Shown here: one piece after another, positions 1-8,682 of the stretch
Numbering within the stretch: position 1 is the first letter of the stretch
How the letters are laid out: each line of letters opens with the position of its first letter
Assembly (NCBI RefSeq): GCF_900096955.1
Contig: NZ_FMYL01000001.1
Location: 407,131-471,130 of the forward strand
DNA: 64,000 nt
Direction: 5' to 3'
Source of the DNA: Acinetobacter boissieri
GTDB lineage: Bacteria; Pseudomonadota; Gammaproteobacteria; Pseudomonadales; Moraxellaceae
The notes under the pieces: model-generated
Told to the model about the DNA's origin: nothing
Databases searched by the model: none
What the model saw: only the letters and a program-made list of their open reading frames with translations
Translations under genes and position numbers: made by a program

Positions 1-431
1 TCCATGACCTGCTCAATCCAATATTCTTTGTCTTTGGTGGCTAACGTTGTAGGTAAAATTTTTGCGGTATCTTTAATTAAAGTCATGGCAACCATTAAAC
101 TTTTTTCATCGACTAAATGACTTCGATAACGAACTAGCGTTAACTGTCCATCTGAATTCACTTTCCCCTCAAGTGTAATTTGCTGACCCTCAATGTGATC
201 TACCATAAAAAACTGACTGTTGATCACAAAGGGTTTAAAAGTCGTCAACACTGTCGGTTGATCAAGTGTGATTTGTTGATTCAATGCGGTACGAAATTGC
301 TCAGGAGTCATCGCAAAACTTTGATTTTGCTGACTTGCTAAAGCCTGTTTTTGTTCATTACTTTGATGTAGCTGACAGCCTTGTATTCCAATAACTACGG
401 CCAATACAGCCCATATGCCAGAATTTTTCAT
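1..431 (-). CDS. Putative lipoprotein, 3' end cut by the window edge
   Basis: An open frame on the minus strand starts with ATG at 431 and runs off the left edge without a stop. The N-terminus (MKNSGIWAVLAVVIGIQGC) is a short lipoprotein signal with a lipobox ending in Cys at residue 19, so the mature protein is probably an outer-membrane or periplasmic lipoprotein. The first part of the mature chain is rich in Gln, followed by a soluble, probably beta-rich domain. I do not recognise a family. It is divergent in position from nothing close: the next gene, the MocR regulator, ends at 537 on the same strand and would be transcribed toward it. Confidence 0.72.
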   Translation of the reverse strand, partial: MKNSGIWAVLAVVIGIQGCQLHQSNEQKQALASQQNQSFAMTPEQFRTALNQQITLDQPTVLTTFKPFVINSQFFMVDHIEGQQITLEGKVNSDGQLTLVRYRSHLVDEKSLMVAMTLIKDTAKILPTTLATKDKEYWIEQVM

Positions 432-536
432 AGTATAGACTCAAATATTTTAGTTTTTTTAAAGCATATTAGTTATAGTGCTTTATCTTTATTTGGCGCA
501 TTTATAGCTTACCACAAAATCAATTCACTAGAAGGT

Positions 537-2051
537 CTAGTACGTTAAATCACTACTGTCTTTTAAATAAACGACTTCACGTAAACACGCCAATAACACT
601 GCAAAAGCAGACATCATTTCAGATGCTTCCACACAGGCAAAACCTAACAACAAACCACGCTGTACAGATGCATGGCTATACATATAGTATTGAGACAAGG
701 CTCTCACTTTAATACCGCGTGATAAAGCCTGTTGCGCCAAAGCCACGTCATCAATGTACACGGGTAATTTTAAAACCAAATGCAAGCCTGAAGCATCGTC
801 AAATTCATGTAAAAAGGCATCGCCCAAATAACGGCGAATCAATTCAATTAAATAGTTCCGCCGTTTGGCATACAATAGACGCATACGTCGTATATGTGCT
901 TCATAATGCCCTTCTTTAATAAACTCAGCCAAAGCTCTTTGAATCAGTAAATGTCCGCCACGGTAAAGCTCGGCAGCCGCTGTGCGTAATGGGGTGCATA
1001 AAGCTTGAGGCACAACCACATAACCAATACGCAGTGCAGGATATATTGTTTTACTAAACGTCCCCATATAAATCACACGGCTGTCTTTTTCTAACCCTTG
1101 TAATGACGGATACGGCAAGCCTGAAAAACGAAATTCACTGTCATAATCATCTTCTACAATCCAACTGCCATGTTGCTGTGCAATCTGTAATAACTGCTTA
1201 CGCCGAGACAGGCTTAAATGTACACCTAATGGGTACTGATGCGATGGTGTCACAAAAATTAGCTTCGGACTTTGAGTCGGATTTTCTTCGGGTACAATGC
1301 CTTCAGCATCGACAGGCAATGGATAAATATCAGCCCCATTGACTCTTAAATTATTGCGAACGCCCCAATAGGCAGGATCCTCAATCCAGACCCGATCTCC
1401 CACATCACTCAAAGTTCGAGTGACCAAATCAATCGCTTGATGAATCCCTTCAGTAATAATAATTTGGTCTGGGTTACATTGTACCGATCTCGCCACTCGC
1501 AAATGCTCTGCCAAAGCTTGACGCAGTAATGCACACCCCCCGGCATTGCTATAAATGAGTTGTTCAACTTGTGGTGACTTGCTAAGTTTTGCTTGAATAC
1601 GACTAAAAATATGGTGTGGAAATTCAGTCACATCGGGTGCACCCGGTACAAAAGCCCCCCATTGATGTGGCGATGCTGCTGCATAACCGACCAATTGACT
1701 GCCTCTTTGTGACAGTTGACAATAAGACTGCACAGCTTGCTCTGGCTGTGTAAATATCGCTTTAGGTAAAGATAAATAAGTGTCTGGCAACTGCTCTACA
1801 ACCCATGTACCACGGCCTGTACGTGCTTCTACATAACCTTCTGCTTGTAATTGATCATAAGCACCTAGCACGGTATTACGAGACACTTTAACTTCTTGAG
1901 CCAAATCTCTAGATGCAGGCAAGCGTATTTTGGGAGCCAATATGCCCTCTAACATGGCATGGCGTAAACACCGAAATAAGCGCTGTTGTAATGTGCCAAC
2001 CTGCTCTTGCTGTAATCTTTGCAACACATAATCGCCCAATAAACTACGCAA
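537..2051 (-). CDS. gabR: MocR/GabR-family transcriptional regulator (GntR HTH fused to PLP aminotransferase-like domain)
   Basis: This 504-residue protein has a GntR winged-helix domain (about residues 15–85) joined by a linker to a fold-type I aminotransferase domain (about 130–490). The PLP-binding features are visible: the DDYDSEF segment near 301–307 and the Schiff-base lysine in GTFSKTIYPALR (K334). In the MocR/GabR family the domain senses PLP and an amine such as GABA and activates catabolic genes. It is divergent from gabTD, 151 bp away, which supports a GabR role; the direct proof of ligand is not in the sequence. Symbol by analogy with Bacillus gabR. Confidence 0.85.
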   Translation of the reverse strand: MRSLLGDYVLQRLQQEQVGTLQQRLFRCLRHAMLEGILAPKIRLPASRDLAQEVKVSRNTVLGAYDQLQAEGYVEARTGRGTWVVEQLPDTYLSLPKAIFTQPEQAVQSYCQLSQRGSQLVGYAAASPHQWGAFVPGAPDVTEFPHHIFSRIQAKLSKSPQVEQLIYSNAGGCALLRQALAEHLRVARSVQCNPDQIIITEGIHQAIDLVTRTLSDVGDRVWIEDPAYWGVRNNLRVNGADIYPLPVDAEGIVPEENPTQSPKLIFVTPSHQYPLGVHLSLSRRKQLLQIAQQHGSWIVEDDYDSEFRFSGLPYPSLQGLEKDSRVIYMGTFSKTIYPALRIGYVVVPQALCTPLRTAAAELYRGGHLLIQRALAEFIKEGHYEAHIRRMRLLYAKRRNYLIELIRRYLGDAFLHEFDDASGLHLVLKLPVYIDDVALAQQALSRGIKVRALSQYYMYSHASVQRGLLLGFACVEASEMMSAFAVLLACLREVVYLKDSSDLTY

Positions 2052-2110
2052 TTGGCTCTCTCCTAGACATCAAAAGTGGCTCTCGTAAAAAATTTGTGAA
2101 TACAACACAG

Positions 2111-2160
2111 TAGTTAGATGATAGGCATTGTAAAGCATCGGATGATACATACAGTATCTC
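2111..2160. promoter_or_regulatory. Candidate GabR operator with direct repeats
   Basis: The gabR–gabT intergenic region carries two copies of GATGATA (2117–2123 and 2141–2147), 24 bp apart, with similar flanking bases. MocR/GabR regulators typically bind spaced direct repeats. A weak promoter for gabT can be drawn with TTGTAA at 2128–2133 and TACAGT at 2150–2155, so the repeats would overlap it. This is inference from position and repetition only. Confidence 0.35.
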
Positions 2161-2202
2161 TCTACAATCACCCCCATATTCACACCATAAAAAGGCTAAA
2201 AC

Positions 2203-3501
2203 ATGAACACACAATACAATGATTTAAACCAGCGTAAACAACAAGCAACCCCTCGTGGCGTAGGTGTCATGTGTCAATGGTATGCAGAAAAAGCTGAAAA
2301 TGCGACTATTTGGGACAAACAAGGCAATGCATATACCGACTTTGCAGGCGGTATTGCAGTACTCAATACAGGTCATCGTCATCCTAAAGTGATTGCGGCT
2401 GTAAAAGCACAGTTAGAACAATTTACTCATACAGCATATCAAGTCACGCCTTATGAAAGCTATGTCACTTTGGCTGAAAAAATTAATGCACGTGCACCTA
2501 TTGACGGCGTTGCAAAAACTGCATTTTTTACCACAGGTGCAGAAGCGGTCGAAAATGCGGTAAAAATTGCGCGTTCATACACTGGTCGTCACGGCATTAT
2601 TACTTTTGGCAATGGTTTTCATGGTCGCTCATTTATGACCATGGCCATGACAGGTAAAACAGCGCCGTACAAACGTGACTTTGGAGTCATGCCTGCAGGG
2701 GTGTTTCATGCACGCTATCCTGTACCGCAACAAGGCATTAGTGTAGATGCGGCTCTCTCTAGTATTGAAGATATTTTTAGCGAAGACATTGCTGCACATG
2801 ATGTAGCAGCCATTGTGCTTGAACCTGTACAAGGTGAAGGTGGTTTTCATATTGTGCCTAGCGAGTTTTTAGCACGCTTACGTGTGCTATGTGATACACA
2901 CGGTATTTTACTCATTGCAGATGAAGTTCAGTCTGGCTTTGCACGTACAGGACAACTATTTGCTATGCACCACTACAATACCAAAGCTGACCTGATTACG
3001 ATGGCAAAAAGCTTAGGTGGTGGCTTCCCAATTTCTGGCGTGGTTGGTCGTGCTGAAGTCATGGATGCACCAAACCCAGGTGGTCTTGGTGGCACATATG
3101 CAGGGAACCCAATTGCAGTCGCTGCCGCACACGCCGTCATTGATGCCATTGAAGAAGAAAAACTGTGTGAACGTGCCAATTCTCTAGGCCAAACCCTCGT
3201 AACAACATTAAAAGAGATTGCACAAGCACAACCGAGCCTGATTAAAGATATCCGTGCGCTGGGTTCTATGATTGCAGTAGAAGTTGAAACCGCTGCACTT
3301 GCAAAAGCCGTACAAGACTATGCAATGCAGCATGGGTTATTGCTACTGACTTGTGGTAAACATGGTAATGTCATTCGCTTTTTATACCCGTTGACCATTC
3401 CAACAGCACAATTTGAGCAAGCCCTTCATATTTTAAAACAAGGCTTCAGCTCAATTGATTTACCTCAAAACCTGAGCAACCACTCGGAGCAGTCTGCATG
3501 A
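2203..3501 (+). CDS. gabT: 4-aminobutyrate aminotransferase
   Basis: A 432-residue class III PLP aminotransferase that moves the amino group of GABA to 2-oxoglutarate, giving succinic semialdehyde and glutamate in the cytoplasm. Visible features are the TTGAEAVENAVKIAR segment, the DEVQSGFARTG motif with Asp240, and the PLP lysine in MAKSLGGGFP (K269). Length is normal for GabT. It is the first gene of a two-gene operon: its TGA overlaps the ATG of gabD (ATGA at 3498–3501), which implies translational coupling. Regulation is presumably by the divergent GabR. A 5-aminovalerate transaminase activity cannot be excluded. Confidence 0.93.
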   Translation: MNTQYNDLNQRKQQATPRGVGVMCQWYAEKAENATIWDKQGNAYTDFAGGIAVLNTGHRHPKVIAAVKAQLEQFTHTAYQVTPYESYVTLAEKINARAPIDGVAKTAFFTTGAEAVENAVKIARSYTGRHGIITFGNGFHGRSFMTMAMTGKTAPYKRDFGVMPAGVFHARYPVPQQGISVDAALSSIEDIFSEDIAAHDVAAIVLEPVQGEGGFHIVPSEFLARLRVLCDTHGILLIADEVQSGFARTGQLFAMHHYNTKADLITMAKSLGGGFPISGVVGRAEVMDAPNPGGLGGTYAGNPIAVAAAHAVIDAIEEEKLCERANSLGQTLVTTLKEIAQAQPSLIKDIRALGSMIAVEVETAALAKAVQDYAMQHGLLLLTCGKHGNVIRFLYPLTIPTAQFEQALHILKQGFSSIDLPQNLSNHSEQSA

Positions 3502-4943
3502 TTTCAGCACATTTACACCCTTTACTTAAACACCCAGATATTTGCTTTGCTGCACCGACTTATCCTGCAATTGAAGTAACTGATGCTTCAACAGAAACAC
3601 CTTTGGCATGGGTCAAAAAACATGACCAAGCAGAAGTCGAACAGGCCATTGCTCGCTCGCAAACTGCTCAGTCTGCATGGAAGCAAAAAACAGCATTAGA
3701 ACGTGCCGATATTTTATGGGCTTGGTACAACGCCATGCTGGCGAATAAGTCAGAATTGGCAGAAATTTTAACTGCAGAACAAGGCAAACCATTAGCAGAA
3801 GCACAAGGTGAAATTGGCTATGCTGCCTCATTTATTCGTTGGTTTGCAGAACAAGCTCGCCGTGTGGAAGGCAATATTATTGCACCCACTCAAAACCAGC
3901 AACGCCTTTTAGTACTCAAGCAACCGATTGGTGTCACTGCAGCCATTACGCCGTGGAACTTTCCGGCAGCGATGATTACACGTAAAGCAGCGCCTGCTCT
4001 TGCAGCAGGTTGCTCTATGATTGTTAAGCCTGCAGAACTTACACCACTAACCGCCTACGCTTTAGAAGTAATCGCTGTACAAGCAGGTCTGCCAAAAGAC
4101 TTACTAATTAACATTAATGGTGAAGCCGCTGAAGTCGGACAAACCTTATGTGAAAGCGACATCGTACGCAAACTGAGTTTCACAGGATCAACCCAAGTGG
4201 GTCGTATACTCATGCAACAATGTGCACCCACCATCAAGAAACTCTCTTTGGAGTTAGGTGGTAATGCCCCTGTGATTATTTTTGACGATGCCAACCTCGA
4301 ACAAGCGGTACAAGGCATTATGGCGAGTAAATTCCGTAACAGTGGGCAAACCTGTGTCTGTGCCAACCGTATTTATGTACAAGCCGGCATTTATGAACAA
4401 CTGAGCCAAAAGTTAGTAGAGGCAGTCAAAACACTTAAAGTTGGTGATGGACGTGAGCAGGGTACAACTCAAGGACCACTCATTGCACAGTCTGCGGTAG
4501 ACAAAGTACTGTCTCATATCAGTGATGCAACCGATAAAGGCGCACGTGTTTTAATTGGTGGTACATCAACTGAGCAAGGTAATCGGTTCTTTCAACCCAC
4601 GGTACTTGCAGGCGTCACTCAAAACATGAAAGTGGCAAAAGAAGAAACTTTTGGCCCACTTGCTCCACTGTTTTGTTTTGAGCATGAAGACGAGGCAATT
4701 CGCTTGGCAAATGACACTGAGTTTGGCTTAGCCGCTTACTTATTTACTCAAAGTACAGCGAGACAATGGCGTGTTGCAGAGCAGCTCGAATACGGTATGG
4801 TTGGCGTAAATACAGGGGCGATTTCTAATGAAGTTGCACCATTTGGTGGTGTTAAACAATCTGGTCTTGGTCGTGAAGGCTCACAAGAAGGAATTGAAGA
4901 ATACTTAGAAATGAAATACCTCTGCATCGATATTTCAGCTTAA
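3498..4943 (+). CDS. gabD: Succinate-semialdehyde dehydrogenase (NADP+)
   Basis: A 481-residue aldehyde dehydrogenase that oxidises the succinic semialdehyde made by GabT to succinate. The general-base glutamate lies in LELGGNAP (E252) and the catalytic cysteine in NSGQTCVCANR (C286; C288 next to it is the second cysteine seen in GabD-type enzymes). The PWNFP and GSTQVGR cofactor motifs are present. Start overlaps the gabT stop by 4 bases. A strong terminator follows directly. Confidence 0.93.
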   Translation: MISAHLHPLLKHPDICFAAPTYPAIEVTDASTETPLAWVKKHDQAEVEQAIARSQTAQSAWKQKTALERADILWAWYNAMLANKSELAEILTAEQGKPLAEAQGEIGYAASFIRWFAEQARRVEGNIIAPTQNQQRLLVLKQPIGVTAAITPWNFPAAMITRKAAPALAAGCSMIVKPAELTPLTAYALEVIAVQAGLPKDLLININGEAAEVGQTLCESDIVRKLSFTGSTQVGRILMQQCAPTIKKLSLELGGNAPVIIFDDANLEQAVQGIMASKFRNSGQTCVCANRIYVQAGIYEQLSQKLVEAVKTLKVGDGREQGTTQGPLIAQSAVDKVLSHISDATDKGARVLIGGTSTEQGNRFFQPTVLAGVTQNMKVAKEETFGPLAPLFCFEHEDEAIRLANDTEFGLAAYLFTQSTARQWRVAEQLEYGMVGVNTGAISNEVAPFGGVKQSGLGREGSQEGIEEYLEMKYLCIDISA

Positions 4944-4948
4944 ACCTC

Positions 4949-4978
4949 AAAAAAGCGAGCCGAATGGCTCGCTTTTTT
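4949..4978. terminator. Bidirectional intrinsic terminator after gabD
   Basis: A perfect stem of GCGAGCC/GGCTCGC around a GAAT loop, flanked by A and T runs on both sides. It can end gabTD from the left and the convergent gene at 4984 from the right. Confidence 0.88.
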
Positions 4979-4983
4979 AATCG

Positions 4984-5328
4984 CTAAGCAGCATTAAATC
5001 GATGTCCACACTGTAAGCATTTATAATCAAAAAACACATTTTTATCGACCACTGTACCCGCTTTATGCCCTACACGGCGACCTAAAAAGCCACCTGTTAC
5101 TCCTGCGCTAATCGCACCTACAAAAGTACCTATCGTTGCACAAGTAATAATGCCCAATGGCCCTGCCAATGTACCAATAGCTGCACCAGTAGATGCACCC
5201 GCAGCCGCACCACCTACAGCACCTGCTGCAACGCCTGCAGAACCAAGCATCACACCACCAACTGTTTTAAGTCTCTGCTCATGATCTCTTGCTTCAACCT
5301 CTGAAGCATGGCATTTAGGACAAAGCAT
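4984..5328 (-). CDS. Glycine-zipper protein with a split zinc-ribbon
   Basis: A 114-residue protein of unknown function. It begins MLCPKCHASE and ends with CLQCGHRF, so two CxxC knuckles lie at opposite ends of the chain. Between them is a long Gly/Ala-rich segment of glycine-zipper type (about residues 25–95), likely to insert in or lie on a membrane. I chose the ATG at 5328 because AGGAAA sits 5–10 bases upstream; two in-frame ATG codons further upstream (5343, 5364) have no comparable ribosome site. The terminal CxxC pairs could close on one zinc ion. No family name is claimed. Confidence 0.72.
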   Translation of the reverse strand: MLCPKCHASEVEARDHEQRLKTVGGVMLGSAGVAAGAVGGAAAGASTGAAIGTLAGPLGIITCATIGTFVGAISAGVTGGFLGRRVGHKAGTVVDKNVFFDYKCLQCGHRFNAA

Positions 5329-5581
5329 ATATTTTCCTAGCATAAAATCTATAGCTCTGATCATAAACGTTGTTGTGCATGATCATATTGGCAAAAAGTA
5401 TCTATCTATCTTTCCCAAGATAATGCATAGAAACACTCTTGTAAGATATTTTTATACTTTTGCCTATGCTTTCTTAATGTGTATAAATACGCTTTCACTT
5501 TCAAAATAGTTTTTATATTTAAAGATGATATTATTTTTTAATTATATGTATGATTATCTAAAAATAAAGTTTAGGTTTTAT

Positions 5582-6385
5582 ATGATATTAAAACGCTTTC
5601 TTCATACCTTGGTTATTTTAGCTACAAGTACATTTATTATACCGAATAGTTATGCACAAACATTACAAGAAATGCAACAGTTCGCTGAGCAAGGTCATGC
5701 TGACGCTCAATATCGTTTAGGTTTGACATATGACAAAGGTCAGGAAATACCTCAAAACTATACCTCTGCAGCCATGTGGTATCAAAAATCTGCCGAACAA
5801 GGCAATATTGATGCTCAATATAATTTAGGTATTTTATATGCTAACGGGCGAGGCGTACCTCAAGACTATAGCATGGCAATCGTATGGTGGCATAAAGCTG
5901 CTAAACAAGGCGACATTCCTGCCCAATATAATTTAGGGGTTGCATATGCCAATGGTCGGGGTGTACCTCTAAACTATACCACTGCCATCATGTGGTACAA
6001 AAAAGCAGCCGATCAAGGCAATGCAGTGGCTCAATACAATTTGGGAACTTTATATGCAAATGGTCGGGGTGTACCCCAAGACTACACAATTGCAGCCATG
6101 TGGTGGCATAAAGCTGCTGAGCAAGGAGACTCCGATGCTCAATACAACTTAGGGGTTTCCTATGTCGATGGTCTAGGCGTACCCCAGAACTGTGTTACAG
6201 CAGCCATGTGGTATAAAAAAGCAGCTGAGCAAGGCAATACTAATGCTCAATATAACTTAGGTGTTTTGTATGAGTTTGGTTCAGGTGTACCTGAAAGTAT
6301 TCAGCTTGCCAAACACTGGTATCAAAAAGCAGCTAATCAAGGCGATGTAGAGGCAAAAAATAGATTAAATAAACTCACAGATTAA
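5582..6385 (+). CDS. Exported Sel1-repeat protein
   Basis: A 267-residue protein with a signal peptide (MILKRFLHTLVILATSTFIIPNSYA) followed by six 36-residue Sel1 repeats and a partial seventh. Each repeat follows the pattern AEQG(N/D)xxAQYNLGxxYxxGxGVPxxYxxAxxW(Y/W)xKA. Sel1 repeats form TPR-like helical solenoids that bind other proteins; the export signal places this one in the periplasm. The start at 5582 is chosen because it begins the signal peptide; an upstream ATG at 5525 would add a poorly matching 19-residue extension. It stands alone between genes on the opposite strand, so context gives no partner. Confidence 0.82.
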   Translation: MILKRFLHTLVILATSTFIIPNSYAQTLQEMQQFAEQGHADAQYRLGLTYDKGQEIPQNYTSAAMWYQKSAEQGNIDAQYNLGILYANGRGVPQDYSMAIVWWHKAAKQGDIPAQYNLGVAYANGRGVPLNYTTAIMWYKKAADQGNAVAQYNLGTLYANGRGVPQDYTIAAMWWHKAAEQGDSDAQYNLGVSYVDGLGVPQNCVTAAMWYKKAAEQGNTNAQYNLGVLYEFGSGVPESIQLAKHWYQKAANQGDVEAKNRLNKLTD

Positions 6386-6543
6386 ATCCATAAAAGATTA
6401 GCAATAAAGTATTGTTGTCATACAAGACTTTACTTTCTACCAATGCACCCCTCACCACCCGTAAGCTAAATCATTCAGGCTAGATACATACCATTTTGTA
6501 TATTTCAATATATAAGCTAATTTTCAATACTATATGGGTAGAT

Positions 6544-7161
6544 CTATATCAAATGCACAATCGAAAGACCAATACCGTACACTGCCACCAACATTAAAAT
6601 GATTGCACACAACATCAACATTTTACCGTAGTGGCGGCTTTTAGATAAACGATTAAACCCTACATACACCGCAGATAACGTCATAAAATCTAAAATAATC
6701 CATGCCAGTGTGAGTACCAATAAACTCAGATTTAAATCAGACGTAACATGAATAAACTGTGGGAAAAATGCTGAAAAGAAAATGATATCTTTCGGGTTAG
6801 AAATACCGACTAAAAAGCCTTTTTTAAAGCCACCTTGCTGAGATGCAGATGCAGTCATCACATCATTTTGATGTGCCAATGCATCACGAAACAATTGCAC
6901 AGCCAGATGTAAAATATACAAACAACCCAAAATTTTTATAACAATAAAAACTTGCTCATTGATACTGAGTAACCCTTTCAGAACCAACACAGAAATGGCA
7001 ATAAGACACAACGAAGCCAAATTTGTGCCAAAAATAGTTTGCAGTGCTTTTTTGTATCCCCCTTTCAATCCAGCACTAGCCACTAACAACATGACTGGCC
7101 CAGGTGTTGCAATCATAACAATGACCGTCAACATGTATGTTAATAGTTCTAACCAATTCAT
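6544..7161 (-). CDS. LysE/RhtB-family amino-acid exporter
   Basis: A 205-residue inner-membrane protein with about six hydrophobic segments. The N-terminal TPGPVMLLVASAGLKGGYKKAL segment is the family signature, and the ISNPKDIIFFSAFFPQF segment is the conserved second half motif. Family members export amino acids such as threonine, homoserine or lysine; the substrate here is not evident. Transcribed alone; a 570-bp gene-free region with a Fur-box core lies upstream. Confidence 0.85.
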   Translation of the reverse strand: MNWLELLTYMLTVIVMIATPGPVMLLVASAGLKGGYKKALQTIFGTNLASLCLIAISVLVLKGLLSINEQVFIVIKILGCLYILHLAVQLFRDALAHQNDVMTASASQQGGFKKGFLVGISNPKDIIFFSAFFPQFIHVTSDLNLSLLVLTLAWIILDFMTLSAVYVGFNRLSKSRHYGKMLMLCAIILMLVAVYGIGLSIVHLI

Positions 7162-7447
7162 TTCATACTCTATATTTCACTTAAAATAATCAATCTCTGA
7201 TATAAAATGCTGTAAACGTCTCGTATTGGTAATTTTTAATATATTAAATACACACTCACGCTTTGGTTTATTTTCAAAAATCTTACATTCTATGCACATA
7301 TAAATAAAATTATGGCATCAACTATTGACCTTTTATATTAATTAGTCGCACACACCTAAGTAGCACGAATGTGATTTAAACCATCTACAACCATTAAGGT
7401 ACCTACAATAATGTACGTTATCATATTTAAAAAATATAACTAAATAT

Positions 7448-7462
7448 ATGATAAGTTATCAT
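7448..7462. promoter_or_regulatory. Palindromic, Fur-box-like site
   Basis: ATGATAAGTTATCAT is a perfect 7-1-7 palindrome. It resembles a Fur site (TGATAA..TTATCA) and lies 50 bp left of a better Fur core. It could serve the leftward lysE-type gene or the rightward transcript proposed at 7525–7735. Confidence 0.4.
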
Positions 7463-7510
7463 TTTCTACCAATTCCACATAACAGTCTATCTATTTTATA
7501 TAAATTAGTA

Positions 7511-7523
7511 GATAATCATTATC
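7511..7523. promoter_or_regulatory. Fur box core
   Basis: GATAATCATTATC matches the 6-1-6 Fur consensus (GATAAT-N-ATTATC) at every position. No protein gene begins close to its right. The nearest leftward gene start is 350 bp away at 7161. It therefore most likely controls a non-coding transcript or a long-leadered lysE-type gene. Confidence 0.6.
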
Positions 7524-7524
7524 A

Positions 7525-7735
7525 GTAAAAACTATCAAGCATTTTTGAGTTTTAATGAGACATGATGTCACATGAATCTCTAAATGAAGATGAACCACCA
7601 TGATGCCGTATATTGGCATAAAATACTAAGAAAATGCAGTGAATGACTGCAATCGGTCTGAGTAAAAAACCGTCATTTTACTCAAACCACCGACTAACAG
7701 CACGTTGCTCAACTCCAGTAACTGCTGTTTTTTTT
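7525..7735 (+). ncRNA. Candidate Fur-regulated small RNA
   Basis: No start codon with a ribosome site and a long frame is found here, but the plus strand has a run of hairpins: ATGCC/GGCAT (7603–7619), TGCAGT/ACTGCA (7635–7651), a 9-bp perfect stem TGAGTAAAA/TTTTACTCA (7659–7684) nested inside TCGGT/ACCGA (7653–7693), and finally AACAGCA..TGCTGTT followed by eight T (7696–7735). The last is an intrinsic terminator for a rightward transcript only, and no protein gene on that strand precedes it. A Fur core lies at its proposed 5' end. The promoter hexamers are not clear and the 5' end is a guess. Confidence 0.42.
7696..7735 (+). terminator. Rightward intrinsic terminator ending the putative sRNA
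   Basis: Stem AACAGCA-GTT/AAC-TGCTGTT with one bulged C, followed by a run of eight T. On the minus strand there is no U-tract, so it does not serve pncA, whose stop codon it abuts. Confidence 0.65.
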
Positions 7736-8357
7736 ATGATACATCAATCGATTGTATTTTAATAACACCACTCTCTTTCATCTTTTGCCATGCTTGTGCC
7801 AAAGAGCCATTTAAATTAATTGCTGCAGTTGCATCTTCAATCACGTAAGTTTTAAATCCTAATTGTGTCGCATCAATTGCTGTCCATGCCACGCAAAAAT
7901 CTGTTGCAATACCTACCACATACACAGTATCTATATCGCGCGCTTTTAAATAGCCAGCCAATCCTGTAGAAGTTATATGATCTGCTTCTAAAAAAGCAGA
8001 ATAACTGTCTATATGCGCATGAAACCCTTTACGTACAATCAACTGTGCTGTAGGTATATTTAATAAAGGATGAAACTCAGCATCGTGCGTGCCTTGAACG
8101 CAATGTCTAGGCCATAGCACCTGTGGGCCATAATCTAAGGTAATAACATCAAATGGCTGTTTATGCAGATGTTGATCAGCAAAAGAAATATGATCTGTCG
8201 TATGCCAGTCCTGCGTTAAAACCACATTGTGAAACTGGCCTGCCAACTGATTAATCAACGGAATAATCTGGTCTGCATGTGCAACAGCCAATTGTCCACC
8301 GGGAGTAAACCCATTTTGTACATCAACCACAATCAAGACTGACTGTTTATCTAACAT
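7734..8357 (-). CDS. pncA: Nicotinamidase / isochorismatase-family hydrolase
   Basis: A 207-residue enzyme that converts nicotinamide to nicotinate in NAD salvage. The catalytic triad can be placed: Asp12 in VVDVQNGF, Lys110 in VRKGFHAH and Cys155 in GIATDFCVAWTA. The metal ligands are in QDWHTTDH (Asp50, His52, His56). Length fits bacterial PncA. The gene appears monocistronic. Confidence 0.9.
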   Translation of the reverse strand: MLDKQSVLIVVDVQNGFTPGGQLAVAHADQIIPLINQLAGQFHNVVLTQDWHTTDHISFADQHLHKQPFDVITLDYGPQVLWPRHCVQGTHDAEFHPLLNIPTAQLIVRKGFHAHIDSYSAFLEADHITSTGLAGYLKARDIDTVYVVGIATDFCVAWTAIDATQLGFKTYVIEDATAAINLNGSLAQAWQKMKESGVIKIQSIDVS

Positions 8358-8682
8358 AATATCACTCCAACAAAATGTGAGTTTCTTTTAAACTCGCCTT
8401 TTCAAGCCAATTCGCATATTGTTTTTAAAAAAGCTTAGCATTAAAGACACTGTATCGAACAATCACAGCAAATATGGTTGAAAAAATAGCAAAAAATGTC
8501 TATAAAGTTGATTAGGTATCTCTTAAATTATGCCATCAGCGAGAATTTACGCTACCATAATACAGATAGACCAACATACCATGATTCACACCGAATCAAC
8601 GGTTTTCTAAATTCTAAATATGAACCATTTGCTTTATTGACTCAAATAAAATAGCGATGGCCCAACAGGATATTTTTTTAAA
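8358..8682. other. Gene-free region between divergent pncA and dapA
   Basis: This 325-bp AT-rich spacer must hold the promoters of both pncA (leftward) and dapA (rightward). I find a TTGACT hexamer at about 8636–8641 but no convincing matching −10, and no conserved regulatory leader or hairpin. Confidence 0.5.
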
